Counted from the first letter of the stretch, positions 19,254-27,396 are shown. The stretch is 64,000 nt of DNA from Sphingobium terrigena (GCF_003591655.1 NZ_QVRA01000011.1:100456-164455); one strand, 5' to 3'. A program made the numbers and translations. The notes: a model not told the origin generated them from the letters alone.

Positions 19254-20312
19254 TTACTTCAGCTTGGAGCCGTCAAGCACGGTCAGCGCCTTGACCGTTT
19301 CGGCACTGGCCTTGCGCACATCTTCGGGTGCCGCGACCATGCCGCGCTTGGTCAGCGCGCCGTCGGGCGACCAGTTGGCGGCAAAGGCGTTGAGGAAGCC
19401 CTGCAAGCCCGGAATGGCCGCGATATGCGCCTTCTTCACATAGATATAGAGCGGACGCGCACCGGGATATTGGCCGGTCGATACCGTCTCATAGGTCGCC
19501 TCGACGCCGTTGATCGGCACGTCCTTGAGCGTATCCTTATTCTCTTCCAGGAAGCTGTAGCCGAACACGCCGACCGCATTGGGGTTTGCGCCCAGCTTTT
19601 GCACGATCAGATTGTCATTCTCGCCCGAATCGACATATTTGCCGTCCTCGCGGACGCGGGTGCAGGTCGCCTTATATTCGTCCTCGTTCTTTTCCTTCAA
19701 TTCCTTCATCGCCGGGTCGGACTGGCATCCCTTTTCCAGGATCAGTTCGGCCAGCGAATCGCGCGTGCCGCTGGTGGACGGCGGGCCAAAGACGGAAATC
19801 GCGATGGCGGGCAGGGTGGGATCGACATCCTTCCACGTTTCCGCCTTGTTCGGGCCCTTGCCATAGGGGTTGGCGGCCAGCGCCTCATAGACGATCTTGG
19901 GGGTCAGCTTGTAGCCGGGGCCGTTCTTGGCTTCGGCAAAGGCCAGGCCGTCGACGCCGACCTGCACTTCGATGATGTCCTTGACGCCATTGGCCGCGCA
20001 CATATCAAATTCGGACTTCTTCATCCGGCGCGATGCGTTGGCGATGTCGGGATGCTGCGCACCCACGCCCGCGCAAAACAGCTTCATGCCGCCACCGGTG
20101 CCGGTCGATTCGATGATCGGCGACTTCATGCCGGGATTGCCTTGAACGAACAGTTCGGCAACCGCCGTGGCGAAGGGATAGACAGTCGACGAACCGACCG
20201 CGCGGATCTGGTCGCGGGTCTGGCCTGCACCGCCGCTGCCGCTCTGGTCGCCACAGGCGGACAGGGAAACAACGCTCAATGCCGTTGCGGCGAACAAGGT
20301 GAATCTATTCAC
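19254..20312 (-). CDS. pstS: phosphate-binding lipoprotein PstS
   Basis: Periplasmic phosphate receptor that feeds PstCA. It has about 352 residues. I take the GTG at 20312 as start because a perfect GGAGG lies 5 bases upstream; ATGs at 20327/20324 would overlap that site. The signal peptide ends in the lipobox LSAC, so the mature protein is probably a lipoprotein, unlike E. coli PstS. Phosphate-site residues appear in AVGSSTVYPF and in GTRDSLAE. It is the first gene of the operon, under a Pho-box-like element. Confidence 0.93.
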   Translation of the reverse strand: MNRFTLFAATALSVVSLSACGDQSGSGGAGQTRDQIRAVGSSTVYPFATAVAELFVQGNPGMKSPIIESTGTGGGMKLFCAGVGAQHPDIANASRRMKKSEFDMCAANGVKDIIEVQVGVDGLAFAEAKNGPGYKLTPKIVYEALAANPYGKGPNKAETWKDVDPTLPAIAISVFGPPSTSGTRDSLAELILEKGCQSDPAMKELKEKNEDEYKATCTRVREDGKYVDSGENDNLIVQKLGANPNAVGVFGYSFLEENKDTLKDVPINGVEATYETVSTGQYPGARPLYIYVKKAHIAAIPGLQGFLNAFAANWSPDGALTKRGMVAAPEDVRKASAETVKALTVLDGSKLK

Positions 20313-20395
20313 GGGAACCTCCATCATGCAAGGCCGCGATTCGCTGCTCGCCGCCCCCTTTGACCGGCGCTATAGGGCCGCTCCATCGCGGCATT

Positions 20396-20424
20396 GTGAC
20401 ATTCAGGTTGCAGTTTGATGACAT
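20396..20424 (-). promoter_or_regulatory. Pho box upstream of pstS
   Basis: On the minus strand three heptads recur at an 11-base period: ATGTCAT, CTGCAAC and ATGTCAC, each followed by a 4-base spacer. This matches PhoB-binding direct repeats (consensus CTGTCAT). A TATAGC hexamer lies 21 bases downstream of the last heptad. It fits PhoB control of its own operon. Confidence 0.75.
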
Positions 20425-20459
20425 AGCAAAAGGCGATGATGACAGGGCCGCCATTTTGG

Positions 20460-21704
20460 TCAAACCTGCCCGCCATCCGCCTCATGCATCAGCGGCAGCA
20501 ATACGGTCACGGTCGTCCCCTTGCCAAGCACGCTCGCCACGTCCAGCCGTCCGCGATGCCGCTCGACAATATGTTTGACGATCGCCAGCCCCAGCCCGGT
20601 GCCGCCCATCGCCCGGCTGCGTCCCGAATCGACGCGATAGAAGCGTTCGGTCAGGCGCGGCAGATGATCCGGGCCAATGCCTTCGCCCTCGTCCGCGACG
20701 GACAGGCGGCACATGCGACTGCCTCCCTCGGTCAGCGTGACGCGGATCGGCGTGCCGGGGCGGCCATATTTCACCGAATTGCCGATCAGATTGTGGAGCA
20801 GTTGCGACAACTGTGCCCGGTCGCCCTGCACCGCCTGCCGCCCCGGCGCGACCTCCATCTCCACCTCGCGGCCCCGCTCGCCATGGCTGGAGCGGAATAC
20901 ATTGACCGCTTCGGCCACCAGTTCGCCCAGATCGACCGATGCGTCCGGCGCGCGATATTTTTCCGCCTCGATGCGCGAGAGGGAGATGAGATCGTCGACC
21001 AGCCGCTGCATCCGCCGCGCCTCGCCATCCATGATCTTGAGGAAACGCTGCCGCGTCTCGTCATCCTTGCCCAGTTCCGGGTCGGCCAGTGTCTCGATAA
21101 AGCCCAATATCCCGGCCAGCGGCGTGCGCAGTTCGTGGCTGGCATTGGCGACGAAATCGACACGCATCCGCTCGGCGGCATGGGTGCCGCTATGGTCGAC
21201 CAGATGGACCAGGCGGCGCATGTCGGCCACTGCACCCACCGGCGCGACCCGCATCTGCCAGCGCTGATCGCGCGATCCCAGCCCCACCAGCTCGATCATG
21301 AACGGCTCGGCCAGCGGCGCGAGGCTCGCCAGCCGTTCGGCGGCGGCAGGGTGGCGGATGGCGATCCGCGCATCCTCCCCCTCGATATGCGCGCCCAGCA
21401 GGCGCAGCGCCGCCCGGTTCGCCCGCGCAATCCGCCCGCGTTCCACCAGCATCAGCGGATCGGAAATCCCCTCCAGCAGGCTGGCGAAATCGGGATGGTC
21501 GATCAGGTCCGGCTCGTCCATTGCGGCGTCCGGCACGTCGGGCGGTGGCGTTCCGGCATCCGCCGTAATGGCCAGGACGATCACCCCGGCCAACACCGGC
21601 AGTGCGATGGCAAAGGGGGATGCACCCATCATCAAGGCAGCGCCCGTACTCAGCAAGAGGACGGCGAAGGACGCGATGATCTGGGAAGGACTGAGTCGAT
21701 TCAT
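20460..21704 (-). CDS. phoR: phosphate regulon sensor histidine kinase PhoR
   Basis: Membrane histidine kinase of 414 residues that phosphorylates PhoB when phosphate is scarce. Two N-terminal hydrophobic stretches, a PAS-like region (about 80-170), and a HisKA domain with the phosphorylated His in ASHELRTPLAGI are visible, followed by an ATPase domain with the N box HNLIGNSVKYG, DEGEGIG and GGTGLGLAIVKHI. The ATG at 21704 begins the membrane segment; codons further upstream are not conserved-looking. It precedes pstS but is separated by 147 bp containing the Pho box. Confidence 0.93.
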   Translation of the reverse strand: MNRLSPSQIIASFAVLLLSTGAALMMGASPFAIALPVLAGVIVLAITADAGTPPPDVPDAAMDEPDLIDHPDFASLLEGISDPLMLVERGRIARANRAALRLLGAHIEGEDARIAIRHPAAAERLASLAPLAEPFMIELVGLGSRDQRWQMRVAPVGAVADMRRLVHLVDHSGTHAAERMRVDFVANASHELRTPLAGILGFIETLADPELGKDDETRQRFLKIMDGEARRMQRLVDDLISLSRIEAEKYRAPDASVDLGELVAEAVNVFRSSHGERGREVEMEVAPGRQAVQGDRAQLSQLLHNLIGNSVKYGRPGTPIRVTLTEGGSRMCRLSVADEGEGIGPDHLPRLTERFYRVDSGRSRAMGGTGLGLAIVKHIVERHRGRLDVASVLGKGTTVTVLLPLMHEADGGQV

Positions 21705-21802
21705 GGTTACCGCACTGGATTTGTCGCGTATTTGCTGCGATGTCAGGTCCAATAGCGTGCAATCATGACGCTTTGGCAAGCCCGATAGCGGATCAGGATC
21801 AG

Positions 21803-22243
21803 ATGAGCGAGCCGATGACCGGACAGGATGATGACCAGCAGCCCGAATTGGCTGCGCCGGCCGATACGCCCGATCTGGCTGTGCCGTCGCGTCGCCAGCT
21901 GCTGATGGGGGGCGCAGCGGCGGCCTCCGCGATTGTGTCGATCCGCCCGGCGCTGGCCAATACCGCAGCTTCTGTCCTCAACTGCACCATTCCCGTCCCG
22001 GACGCCAGCCGGGCGGGCAATCTGATCGCCCCCAATGGCCAGCTGGTTCCCGTCGGGACGCCGGGTGCCTTTCCCGGCACTGGCCGCGCTTTCACTGGTG
22101 AGCAGGTCAAGCAGGCGCTGCGCGGCCGCCCGCTGCCCGGCACCAGCTATCAGCAGAACCAGGCCTATCTCAACTATATCCGCCGCCTCCAGTCCGGCAC
22201 CAGCGGCTTCACCTGCTACGCCTCGCTCCAGATGCCACGTTAG
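21803..22243 (+). CDS. Tat-signal protein upstream of PqqD/HprK-related cassette
   Basis: A 146-residue exported protein of unknown function. Residues about 25-50 form a twin-arginine signal (SRRQLLMGGAAAAS, then ALA). The short mature part has two cysteines (LNCTIP and FTCYAS) and glycine/proline-rich segments such as GTPGAFPGTGRAFTG, ending in a compact helix (QNQAYLNYIRRLQ). ATG 21803 is preferred; the frame is open to 21740. It is divergent from phoR and lies 45 bp before a PqqD-like chaperone gene, so it is a candidate substrate of the cassette. That link is inference from position only. Confidence 0.7.
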   Translation: MSEPMTGQDDDQQPELAAPADTPDLAVPSRRQLLMGGAAAASAIVSIRPALANTAASVLNCTIPVPDASRAGNLIAPNGQLVPVGTPGAFPGTGRAFTGEQVKQALRGRPLPGTSYQQNQAYLNYIRRLQSGTSGFTCYASLQMPR

Positions 22244-22288
22244 GCACTTGGCTACCCCTCTGCGTTAGGGCAGGGCGGACGGTGCGAG

Positions 22289-22585
22289 GTGGCGATAGTG
22301 ACAGCAACGAAACTCTATCGGCGGGACGGGGCGGACGCGGTGACCGCCTGCGCGCTCGACGATATCGTTTTGCTCTATCACCCCCGGTCGGGCCAGACCC
22401 ATATGGTGATCAGCCCGGTCCCCGAAATTCTCGATCAACTGGCCGACTTCACCCCCGCCAGCGTGGCGCAGATCCATGACCGGCTGGCGCGCAGCTTCGA
22501 CCTTGGCCCGGCGGACGACGCCATGCGCGAAATCGCCGCCCATCTCGACGCGCTGGTGGCGCTCGGTCTGGTGCGCCCGGCATGA
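22289..22585 (+). CDS. PqqD-family chaperone, HPr-rel-A system
   Basis: A 98-residue PqqD-like winged-helix protein of the kind that binds leader peptides or client proteins for modifying enzymes. Typical features are DDIVLLYHPRSGQTHMV, then EILDQLADFTPAS and LVALGLV at the end. The start is a GTG at 22289 or 22298; GCGAGG fits the second slightly better. Its stop overlaps the kinase start (ATGA), so the two are translationally coupled. Known TIGRFAM-style annotation groups this gene with an HprK-related kinase as the HPr-rel-A system. Confidence 0.8.
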   Translation: MAIVTATKLYRRDGADAVTACALDDIVLLYHPRSGQTHMVISPVPEILDQLADFTPASVAQIHDRLARSFDLGPADDAMREIAAHLDALVALGLVRPA

Positions 22586-23445
22586 GGCACCAACTGACCC
22601 TGCGCATTGGTCCTGCGACCTTCCGCATCGGCTCCGCGTGGCCCGCGCCGGTCAGCCAGTTGGCCAGCCTCTACGCCGCCTATCCGCAACCCGCCGACGC
22701 CATCGCAGACTTCACCGTCCGGCTCCAGCCGACCAGCCTGGCGCGCCGCTTCATCCGTCCGTCCATCTTCATCACTGGCGACCATGGCCTGGCCGACGCT
22801 GCGCCGATGAGCCTAGCCCATGGCCTGCTCGCGGCGGAAATGGGCATGAACCTGCAAATGGCGCTGGGCTGGCGGCGGCATTTGCTGCTTCACGCCTCCA
22901 GCGTGGAGAAGGATGGCCGCGTGCTGGTGATGACCGGCGAGTCCGGTTCCGGCAAATCGACCCTTGCCGCCTTGCTGGGGGAGCGCGGCTGGCGCTTCAT
23001 GGGCGATGAATTTGCCCTGCTGGACCTGGACAGCGGCGCGATCCTGCCCTTTCCCCGCCTCGTCAGCCTCAAGAATCGCGCGATCGAGGTGGTGGCGGGC
23101 GAAGTCGGGGCGGGCCGCATGGGTCCGCTGCTCGCTGCCACGGCCAAGGGCGATATTCGCCACATGCTCCCCCGTAATGATGCGGTCGCGCGCATGGGGC
23201 AGGGGGCGATGCCCGCGCTGCTGCTCTTCCCCCGCTTCGGCCATGCCGCCGACATGCGTGCCGTCGGTCAGGCGGAAATCTTCATGCGCCTGACCCAAGC
23301 CTCGACCAATTATGTCGCGCTGGGCGAACCGGCTTTCACGGCACTGACCCGGTTCGTCCGCGATGTTCCCGCCCGCGCAATCGACTTCCCGACCGGCGAG
23401 GAGGCCATCGCCATGGTCGAACGGCTGTGGGAGGATATGGCATGA
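22582..23445 (+). CDS. HprK-related kinase A
   Basis: A 287-residue P-loop protein resembling the C-terminal kinase domain of HPr kinase/phosphorylase. Walker A is GESGSGKST (from about residue 119), preceded by LLLHASSVEKDGR and followed by the HprK-like acidic segment FMGDEFALLD. No N-terminal HprK sensor domain is present and no HPr gene is nearby, so the phosphoacceptor is unknown. It is coupled by ATGA overlaps to both the PqqD-like gene and the nucleotidyltransferase gene. Confidence 0.82.
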   Translation: MRHQLTLRIGPATFRIGSAWPAPVSQLASLYAAYPQPADAIADFTVRLQPTSLARRFIRPSIFITGDHGLADAAPMSLAHGLLAAEMGMNLQMALGWRRHLLLHASSVEKDGRVLVMTGESGSGKSTLAALLGERGWRFMGDEFALLDLDSGAILPFPRLVSLKNRAIEVVAGEVGAGRMGPLLAATAKGDIRHMLPRNDAVARMGQGAMPALLLFPRFGHAADMRAVGQAEIFMRLTQASTNYVALGEPAFTALTRFVRDVPARAIDFPTGEEAIAMVERLWEDMA

Positions 23446-24431
23446 GCGCCGCGCTGCTGGTGCGGACGCTGCGCGATCCCGCGTCCGTCGCCGCGCTGGA
23501 CGCATCCGGCTGGAACGGCCTGATCGCCGCCGCGCGTGCCGAACGGCTGATCGGGACGCTGGCCTTTCGGCTTGATGGGGTCACGGTGCCACCAGCCGTC
23601 ACGCCGATCCTGTCCGACGCGCAGGCCGACGCCGCCCGCGAAGCGCGCCAAGCCTTGTGGGAAGCCGACCGCGCGGCGCAGGCGCTTGGGGCTTTGGGTG
23701 TCCGCGTCGTGCTGCTCAAAGGCACCGCCTATGCCGCTGCCGGGCTGAAGGCCGGGCAGGGCCGCTTCATCGGCGATCTCGATATTCTCGTTCCGATGGA
23801 GGCGATGGCGGCGGTCGAACAGGCGCTGATCGCGGCAGGCTGGGAATGGGTGAAGGATGATCCCTATGACGACGCCTATTATCGCCAGTGGATGCACGAA
23901 CTCCCGCCGATGATCCACGCGACGCGCGACCGGATGATCGACGTGCATCATACGATATTGCCGCTGACCGCGCGCCAGACCCCGGACGCCGCCGCGATGA
24001 TCGCCGATGCTGTGTCGCTGGCCGATGGCTTGTACATCCTCTCGCCCGAAAATCGCGTCGTCCATGCCGTCGCCCATATGCTGGCCGATGGCGATTTGCA
24101 GGGCGGCCTGCGCAACCTGTGGGACATATATCATCTGCTGGCCGACACTGACCCGAACATAGTGGCGACCCGCGCCGCCCATCACGGTTTGTTGCCCCAT
24201 GTCCGGCAGGCGCAACGCCTCGCCGCCGCGCTCTACGGTCCCGGCGCGCGCCTGACGCTATGGGACCGCCTGATCCGCGCCCGCCTGCTGGCCCGCGACG
24301 GCTGGGGCCGCGAAACCCGCAAGGCGCTGGTGTTCGCCTTCTTCCTGCGCTCTCATTGGTTGCGGATGCCGCCGCTGATGCTGGCCCGGCACCTGTGGAC
24401 CAAATGGCGCAAGGGGCATCGGCCGCAATAG
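23442..24431 (+). CDS. nucleotidyltransferase family protein (NTP_transf_5-like)
   Basis: A 329-residue protein with the nucleotidyltransferase catalytic pattern FIGDLDILVP preceded by VVLLKGTAYA, as in the NTP_transf_5 family found with PqqD/HprK-type and lasso-peptide-like clusters. A conserved histidine pair occurs in IDVHHTILPL. The C-terminus is basic with a hydrophobic stretch. The start ATG at 23442 overlaps the kinase stop (ATGA). It is the last gene of the four-gene cassette. Target and nucleotide are unknown. Confidence 0.78.
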   Translation: MSAALLVRTLRDPASVAALDASGWNGLIAAARAERLIGTLAFRLDGVTVPPAVTPILSDAQADAAREARQALWEADRAAQALGALGVRVVLLKGTAYAAAGLKAGQGRFIGDLDILVPMEAMAAVEQALIAAGWEWVKDDPYDDAYYRQWMHELPPMIHATRDRMIDVHHTILPLTARQTPDAAAMIADAVSLADGLYILSPENRVVHAVAHMLADGDLQGGLRNLWDIYHLLADTDPNIVATRAAHHGLLPHVRQAQRLAAALYGPGARLTLWDRLIRARLLARDGWGRETRKALVFAFFLRSHWLRMPPLMLARHLWTKWRKGHRPQ

Positions 24432-24468
24432 GCGCACCTCACCCTTGTCAACAGGCGAGCGACGTCAT

Positions 24469-24498
24469 ATGTGTATAAATCCATAAATGGATACACAT
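24469..24498. promoter_or_regulatory. operator-like inverted repeat upstream of vapB
   Basis: ATGTGTAT AAAT CCAT and ATGGATACACAT form an imperfect palindrome, with a 4-base AAAT insertion in the left arm. It ends 2 bases before the vapB ATG, so it covers the ribosome-binding zone. Binding of the VapBC complex here would shut off its own synthesis, the usual scheme for this family. Confidence 0.6.
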
Positions 24499-24499
24499 T

Positions 24500-24694
24500 A
24501 TGCGCACCAATATCGTGATTGACGACGATCTGATGGCCCGTGCCATGCAGGCGACCGGGATCAAGACCAAGAAAGAAGCGGTAGAACAAGGGCTTCGTAC
24601 CCTTGTTCGCCTGACCGAGCAGGCCGAATTGCGGTCGCTTCGTGGTGCCGTGTCGTGGGACGGTGATCTCGATGCCATGCGCCGCGATCCATGA
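24500..24694 (+). CDS. vapB: VapB-type antitoxin (ribbon-helix-helix, DUF2191-like)
   Basis: A 64-residue antitoxin starting MRTNIVIDDDLMARAMQATG, the beta strand and helix of a ribbon-helix-helix DNA-binding domain, with the TKKEAVEQGLRTLVRL continuation typical of VapB of type II systems. The C-terminal tail (SWDGDLDAMRRDP) probably wraps the toxin. There is no clear ribosome site before the ATG, because an operator-like palindrome occupies it. The gene overlaps vapC by ATGA. Confidence 0.88.
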   Translation: MRTNIVIDDDLMARAMQATGIKTKKEAVEQGLRTLVRLTEQAELRSLRGAVSWDGDLDAMRRDP

Positions 24695-25086
24695 TCCTGG
24701 TCGATAGCAGCGTCTGGATCGACTATTTTCGCGGCATCCCGACGGCGCAGGCCGACCGGCTCGACGGGTTGCTGGGGCGCGAGCCTTTACTGGTCGGCGA
24801 CATCATCCTGACCGAGATATTGCAGGGCATCGCTGCCGACCGCGAATTTGATCGCGTCCGGCGCCTGCTGCTGACCATGGACGTCATCGTCATTGGCGGC
24901 ATTGGCGTGGCGATCGAGGCTGCCCGCCACTTCCGCCACCTGCGCGCGCTGGGCGTCACCGTCCGCAAGACCATCGACACGCTGATCGCCACCCGCTGCC
25001 TGCATGACGACCATGCACTGCTCTACAGCGACCGCGACTTCGATCCCTTCGTCACGCATCTGGGGCTGCGATCGGCGATGGATTGA
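24691..25086 (+). CDS. vapC: VapC-type PIN-domain ribonuclease toxin
   Basis: A 131-residue PIN-domain RNase, the toxin of a VapBC pair. Metal-binding acidic residues are visible in ILVDSSVWIDYF, LTEILQG, RKTIDTLIA and SDRDFDPF, so the active site looks intact. It is translationally coupled to vapB. The cleavage target (tRNA or rRNA in known VapCs) cannot be deduced. It sits at the end of the HPr-rel-A cassette and before a palindromic repeat region. Confidence 0.9.
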   Translation: MILVDSSVWIDYFRGIPTAQADRLDGLLGREPLLVGDIILTEILQGIAADREFDRVRRLLLTMDVIVIGGIGVAIEAARHFRHLRALGVTVRKTIDTLIATRCLHDDHALLYSDRDFDPFVTHLGLRSAMD

Positions 25087-25133
25087 TCCCGTTGGCCAAT
25101 ATTGCATCGGATCATTGGTCGCGCATTTTCGGC

Positions 25134-25327
25134 ATTCCTCCCCTGCAAGGGGATCATTGCGAAAATCACCATCCATAGAATTTCACGTCATCCCCGCGCA
25201 GGCGGGGATCCATCTCCTGACCTAAAATCAAGACGATAAGGTAGGAGATGGATTCCCGCCTTCGCGGGAATGACAAAGATTTGTAAGGCCAACCGAATTT
25301 CGCAACGATCCCCTTACAGGAGAGGAT
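25134..25327. repeat. nested palindromic element, outer arms
   Basis: Outer arms at 25134-25166 and 25296-25327 are near-perfect reverse complements over about 32 bases (core CCCCTGCAAGGGGATCATTG against CGATCCCCTTACAGG). They enclose the 88-bp repeat at 25187-25274. The whole looks like a small non-coding mobile element (MITE) or a composite REP structure. No protein is encoded. Confidence 0.6.
25187..25274. repeat. 88-bp palindromic repeat, copy 1
   Basis: Bounded by GTCATCCCCGC and GCGGGAATGAC. The halves pair around GGATCCATCTCC / GGAGATGGATTCC. Copy 2 at 46010-46097 has the same length and orientation and differs at 5 of 88 positions by my count. Confidence 0.85.
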
Positions 25328-25354
25328 GTGGAGTCACTGAGTAAATCGACCCTC

Positions 25355-26722
25355 CTACCCCTTCTTCAATATATCCAGCGCCAGTACCGTCATCGCCTCG
25401 CTGGCCGACCCGATCACCTTGTCGGCTTGCGGCGCCCAGAAGGGGCTGTGGAGGGAGGGGAGGGTTGCCTGTCCGGCCTGCGCCGCCGCCATCTTGTCGG
25501 CAGGTACGCCGCCGACCCAGAAGATGAAGCTGTTGATGGCCTTGTCCGCGCGATAGAAGCGGCCGAAATCCTCGCCGCCCATCACCGCCGGGGTCTTGAC
25601 CACCTGGCCTTGCGGGAAATGCCCCCGCAGCACGCCTGCCATCTGTTCGGCAAATTCGGGCGGGTTGTAGGTCGATGGCGTAAACTCATCCTTCACCGTC
25701 ACCACCGGCATCCGGTCGTCCGGCACCCCCGCCGCAATCGCCTCACCGCGCGCAATCCGCTTGATCCCCTCGATCAGCTTGGCCCGCGTCTCGTCCGAAT
25801 AGCTGCGGATCGTCAGCAGCAATTTCGCCTCGTCGGGGATGATGTTATGCTTGGCCCCGCCCTGAAAGCTGCCCACCGTCACGACCGCCGGGTCGGAAGG
25901 TTCCTGCTCGCGGCTCACCAAGGTCTGGAGCGCGCCCACGATCCGCGATCCCAGCACGATCGGGTCCTTGGTCGTCTGCGGATAGGCACCATGGCCGCCG
26001 ACGCCCCGCACCAAAATGTCGACGCTGTCGACATTGGCCAGCGCATAGCCCGGCGTATAGCCGATCTTCCCCGCTTCCAGATTGGCCGCGTCGTGGAAGG
26101 CGATGGCGTGGGTCGGCTTGGGGAAGCGGGTATAAAGCCCATCCTCCAGCATCAGCCGCGCGCCGCGCCCGACCTCCTCGGCGGGCTGGAGGATCATCAC
26201 CAGCGTGCCTTTCCAATCGTCCTTGGCCGCCGCCAGCAGCTTCGCGGTTTCGATGAAGGCGGTCATATGCGTGTCATGGCCGCAGGCGTGCATCACGCCG
26301 GTCTCCACGCCTTCGGGGGTCTTGGTCCGCACTTTCGATGCGAAGGGCAGGCCGGTCTGCTCCACCACCGGCAGGCCGTCCATATCGGCGCGGATCAGCA
26401 GCACCGGGCCGGACCCGTTCTTCATCACCGCCACGACACCGGTGCCACCGACCTTCTCGGTCACGTCAAACTTCATCGCTTTCAGGCGCTTGGCGAGCTT
26501 GGCGGCGGTATTTACCTCCTGCTCCGACAGTTCGGGATTGGCGTGAAGATCGCGGTAGAGCGTCATCAGCCCGTCCATATCCTTGGCGATCGTCGCGCCG
26601 ATCGCGCTTTGCGGCGCGGCAATCGGTGCGGGGGCGGGGGCTGGAGCCGTCGGTTCGGTCTGGGCGGCGGCGATGGACGACAGGCTGGCGGCGGCCAATA
26701 TGGCCGTGAGCGCATGGCGCAT
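25355..26722 (-). CDS. exported M20 family amidohydrolase / peptidase
   Basis: A 455-residue secreted metallo-aminoacylase of the M20D (IAA-amino acid hydrolase / hippurate hydrolase) type. A signal peptide ends in AAAQ, followed by a Pro/Ala linker. The metal ligands are in MHACGHDTHMT, QPAEEVGRGA (catalytic Glu pair), and VMGGEDFGRFY near the C-terminus. The dimerisation domain is intact. The ATG at 26722 has GGGAGA upstream, while a start at 26752 would precede the signal peptide without one. Substrate unknown, probably N-acyl amino acids or peptides. Confidence 0.9.
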   Translation of the reverse strand: MRHALTAILAAASLSSIAAAQTEPTAPAPAPAPIAAPQSAIGATIAKDMDGLMTLYRDLHANPELSEQEVNTAAKLAKRLKAMKFDVTEKVGGTGVVAVMKNGSGPVLLIRADMDGLPVVEQTGLPFASKVRTKTPEGVETGVMHACGHDTHMTAFIETAKLLAAAKDDWKGTLVMILQPAEEVGRGARLMLEDGLYTRFPKPTHAIAFHDAANLEAGKIGYTPGYALANVDSVDILVRGVGGHGAYPQTTKDPIVLGSRIVGALQTLVSREQEPSDPAVVTVGSFQGGAKHNIIPDEAKLLLTIRSYSDETRAKLIEGIKRIARGEAIAAGVPDDRMPVVTVKDEFTPSTYNPPEFAEQMAGVLRGHFPQGQVVKTPAVMGGEDFGRFYRADKAINSFIFWVGGVPADKMAAAQAGQATLPSLHSPFWAPQADKVIGSASEAMTVLALDILKKG

Positions 26723-26837
26723 GGTGAAGTCTCCCTTGGTTGCCCGCAGCATAAGGGGATTTTACGCCTGTTAAAGGGGGCAGCGCGGCGGACAGCTAAA
26801 AAGCGGCTGCCCTTGTAAAGTCATGCAATCCAACCTA

Positions 26838-26851
26838 TTTCACATGTGAAA
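26838..26851. promoter_or_regulatory. 14-bp perfect palindrome in a divergent promoter region
   Basis: TTTCACATGTGAAA lies between the M20 peptidase gene and the small genes starting at 26982. It is the only strong dyad in that 260-bp gap. It may be an operator; its regulator is unknown. Confidence 0.35.
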
Positions 26852-26981
26852 GGAACGATCCGCCGCACTGCGCGGCCCCATGATCGTCCGCCCCCTTGCG
26901 ACATGACTCATCTGCGCGTCCGATGAAGCGCCTCCTGTCGCCCTGCTATCCCGATTTTCCTCGTGCAAAGGAGCCTGCTCC

Positions 26982-27251
26982 ATGGCCCAGACATCCGCCT
27001 TCTGCCTTGCCCAGCAGTCGATCCATCACGCCCGTTCTTTGTCCGAAACCCTGCCCAACGCTCGCCGCGTCGCGGTCGCCGCCGCCAACGCCTGGGGCCG
27101 CGAAGCCAAGCTCGCCGCCAGCGCCGAACGCCGCCGCGCGACGCGCACGGTGGAGACGGAGGATGAAGCGATCGCCGCAGAATTCCGTGCCGAGGATGAT
27201 GCCGAAGCGGCGCTGCTCTCAGCGCATCAGCAGCCCACGTCCGCAAACTGA
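26982..27251 (+). CDS. small hypothetical protein, Ala-rich
   Basis: An 89-residue protein of unknown function with a clear AAAGGAG ribosome site 7 bases before the ATG. It has a possible helical N-terminus (SIHHARSLSETLPNARRVAV) and an acidic C-terminus (TEDEAIAAEFRAEDDAEAALL). No signal peptide or known motif is seen. It is first of three closely packed small genes. Confidence 0.6.
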   Translation: MAQTSAFCLAQQSIHHARSLSETLPNARRVAVAAANAWGREAKLAASAERRRATRTVETEDEAIAAEFRAEDDAEAALLSAHQQPTSAN

Positions 27252-27263
27252 AAGACCCAGATC

Positions 27264-27392
27264 ATGGCCAAAAGTCAGAAGAAATCGAGCCGCGAGACCC
27301 GCAAGCCCAAGGCGGAAAAGCCACCCAAGGCCAATGCGTCCAACCCATCGACCAAGCCCGGCCCGGTCGGCATCGTGACGCTGAAAAGCTGA
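27264..27392 (+). CDS. 42-residue basic Lys/Pro-rich peptide
   Basis: A tiny frame beginning MAKSQKKSSRETRKPKAEK and ending GIVTLKS. It lies 12 bp after the upstream small gene and 4 bp before the next, with AAAGACC as a weak ribosome site. Short, strongly basic Lys-Ser-Pro proteins of this type are common in sphingomonads. It could bind nucleic acid, but nothing specific is shown. Confidence 0.5.
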   Translation: MAKSQKKSSRETRKPKAEKPPKANASNPSTKPGPVGIVTLKS

Positions 27393-27396
27393 CAAG

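Noticed and set aside
21705..21802. second Pho box between phoR and the Tat-signal gene
   Set aside because: I looked for heptads at an 11-base period and found none convincing.
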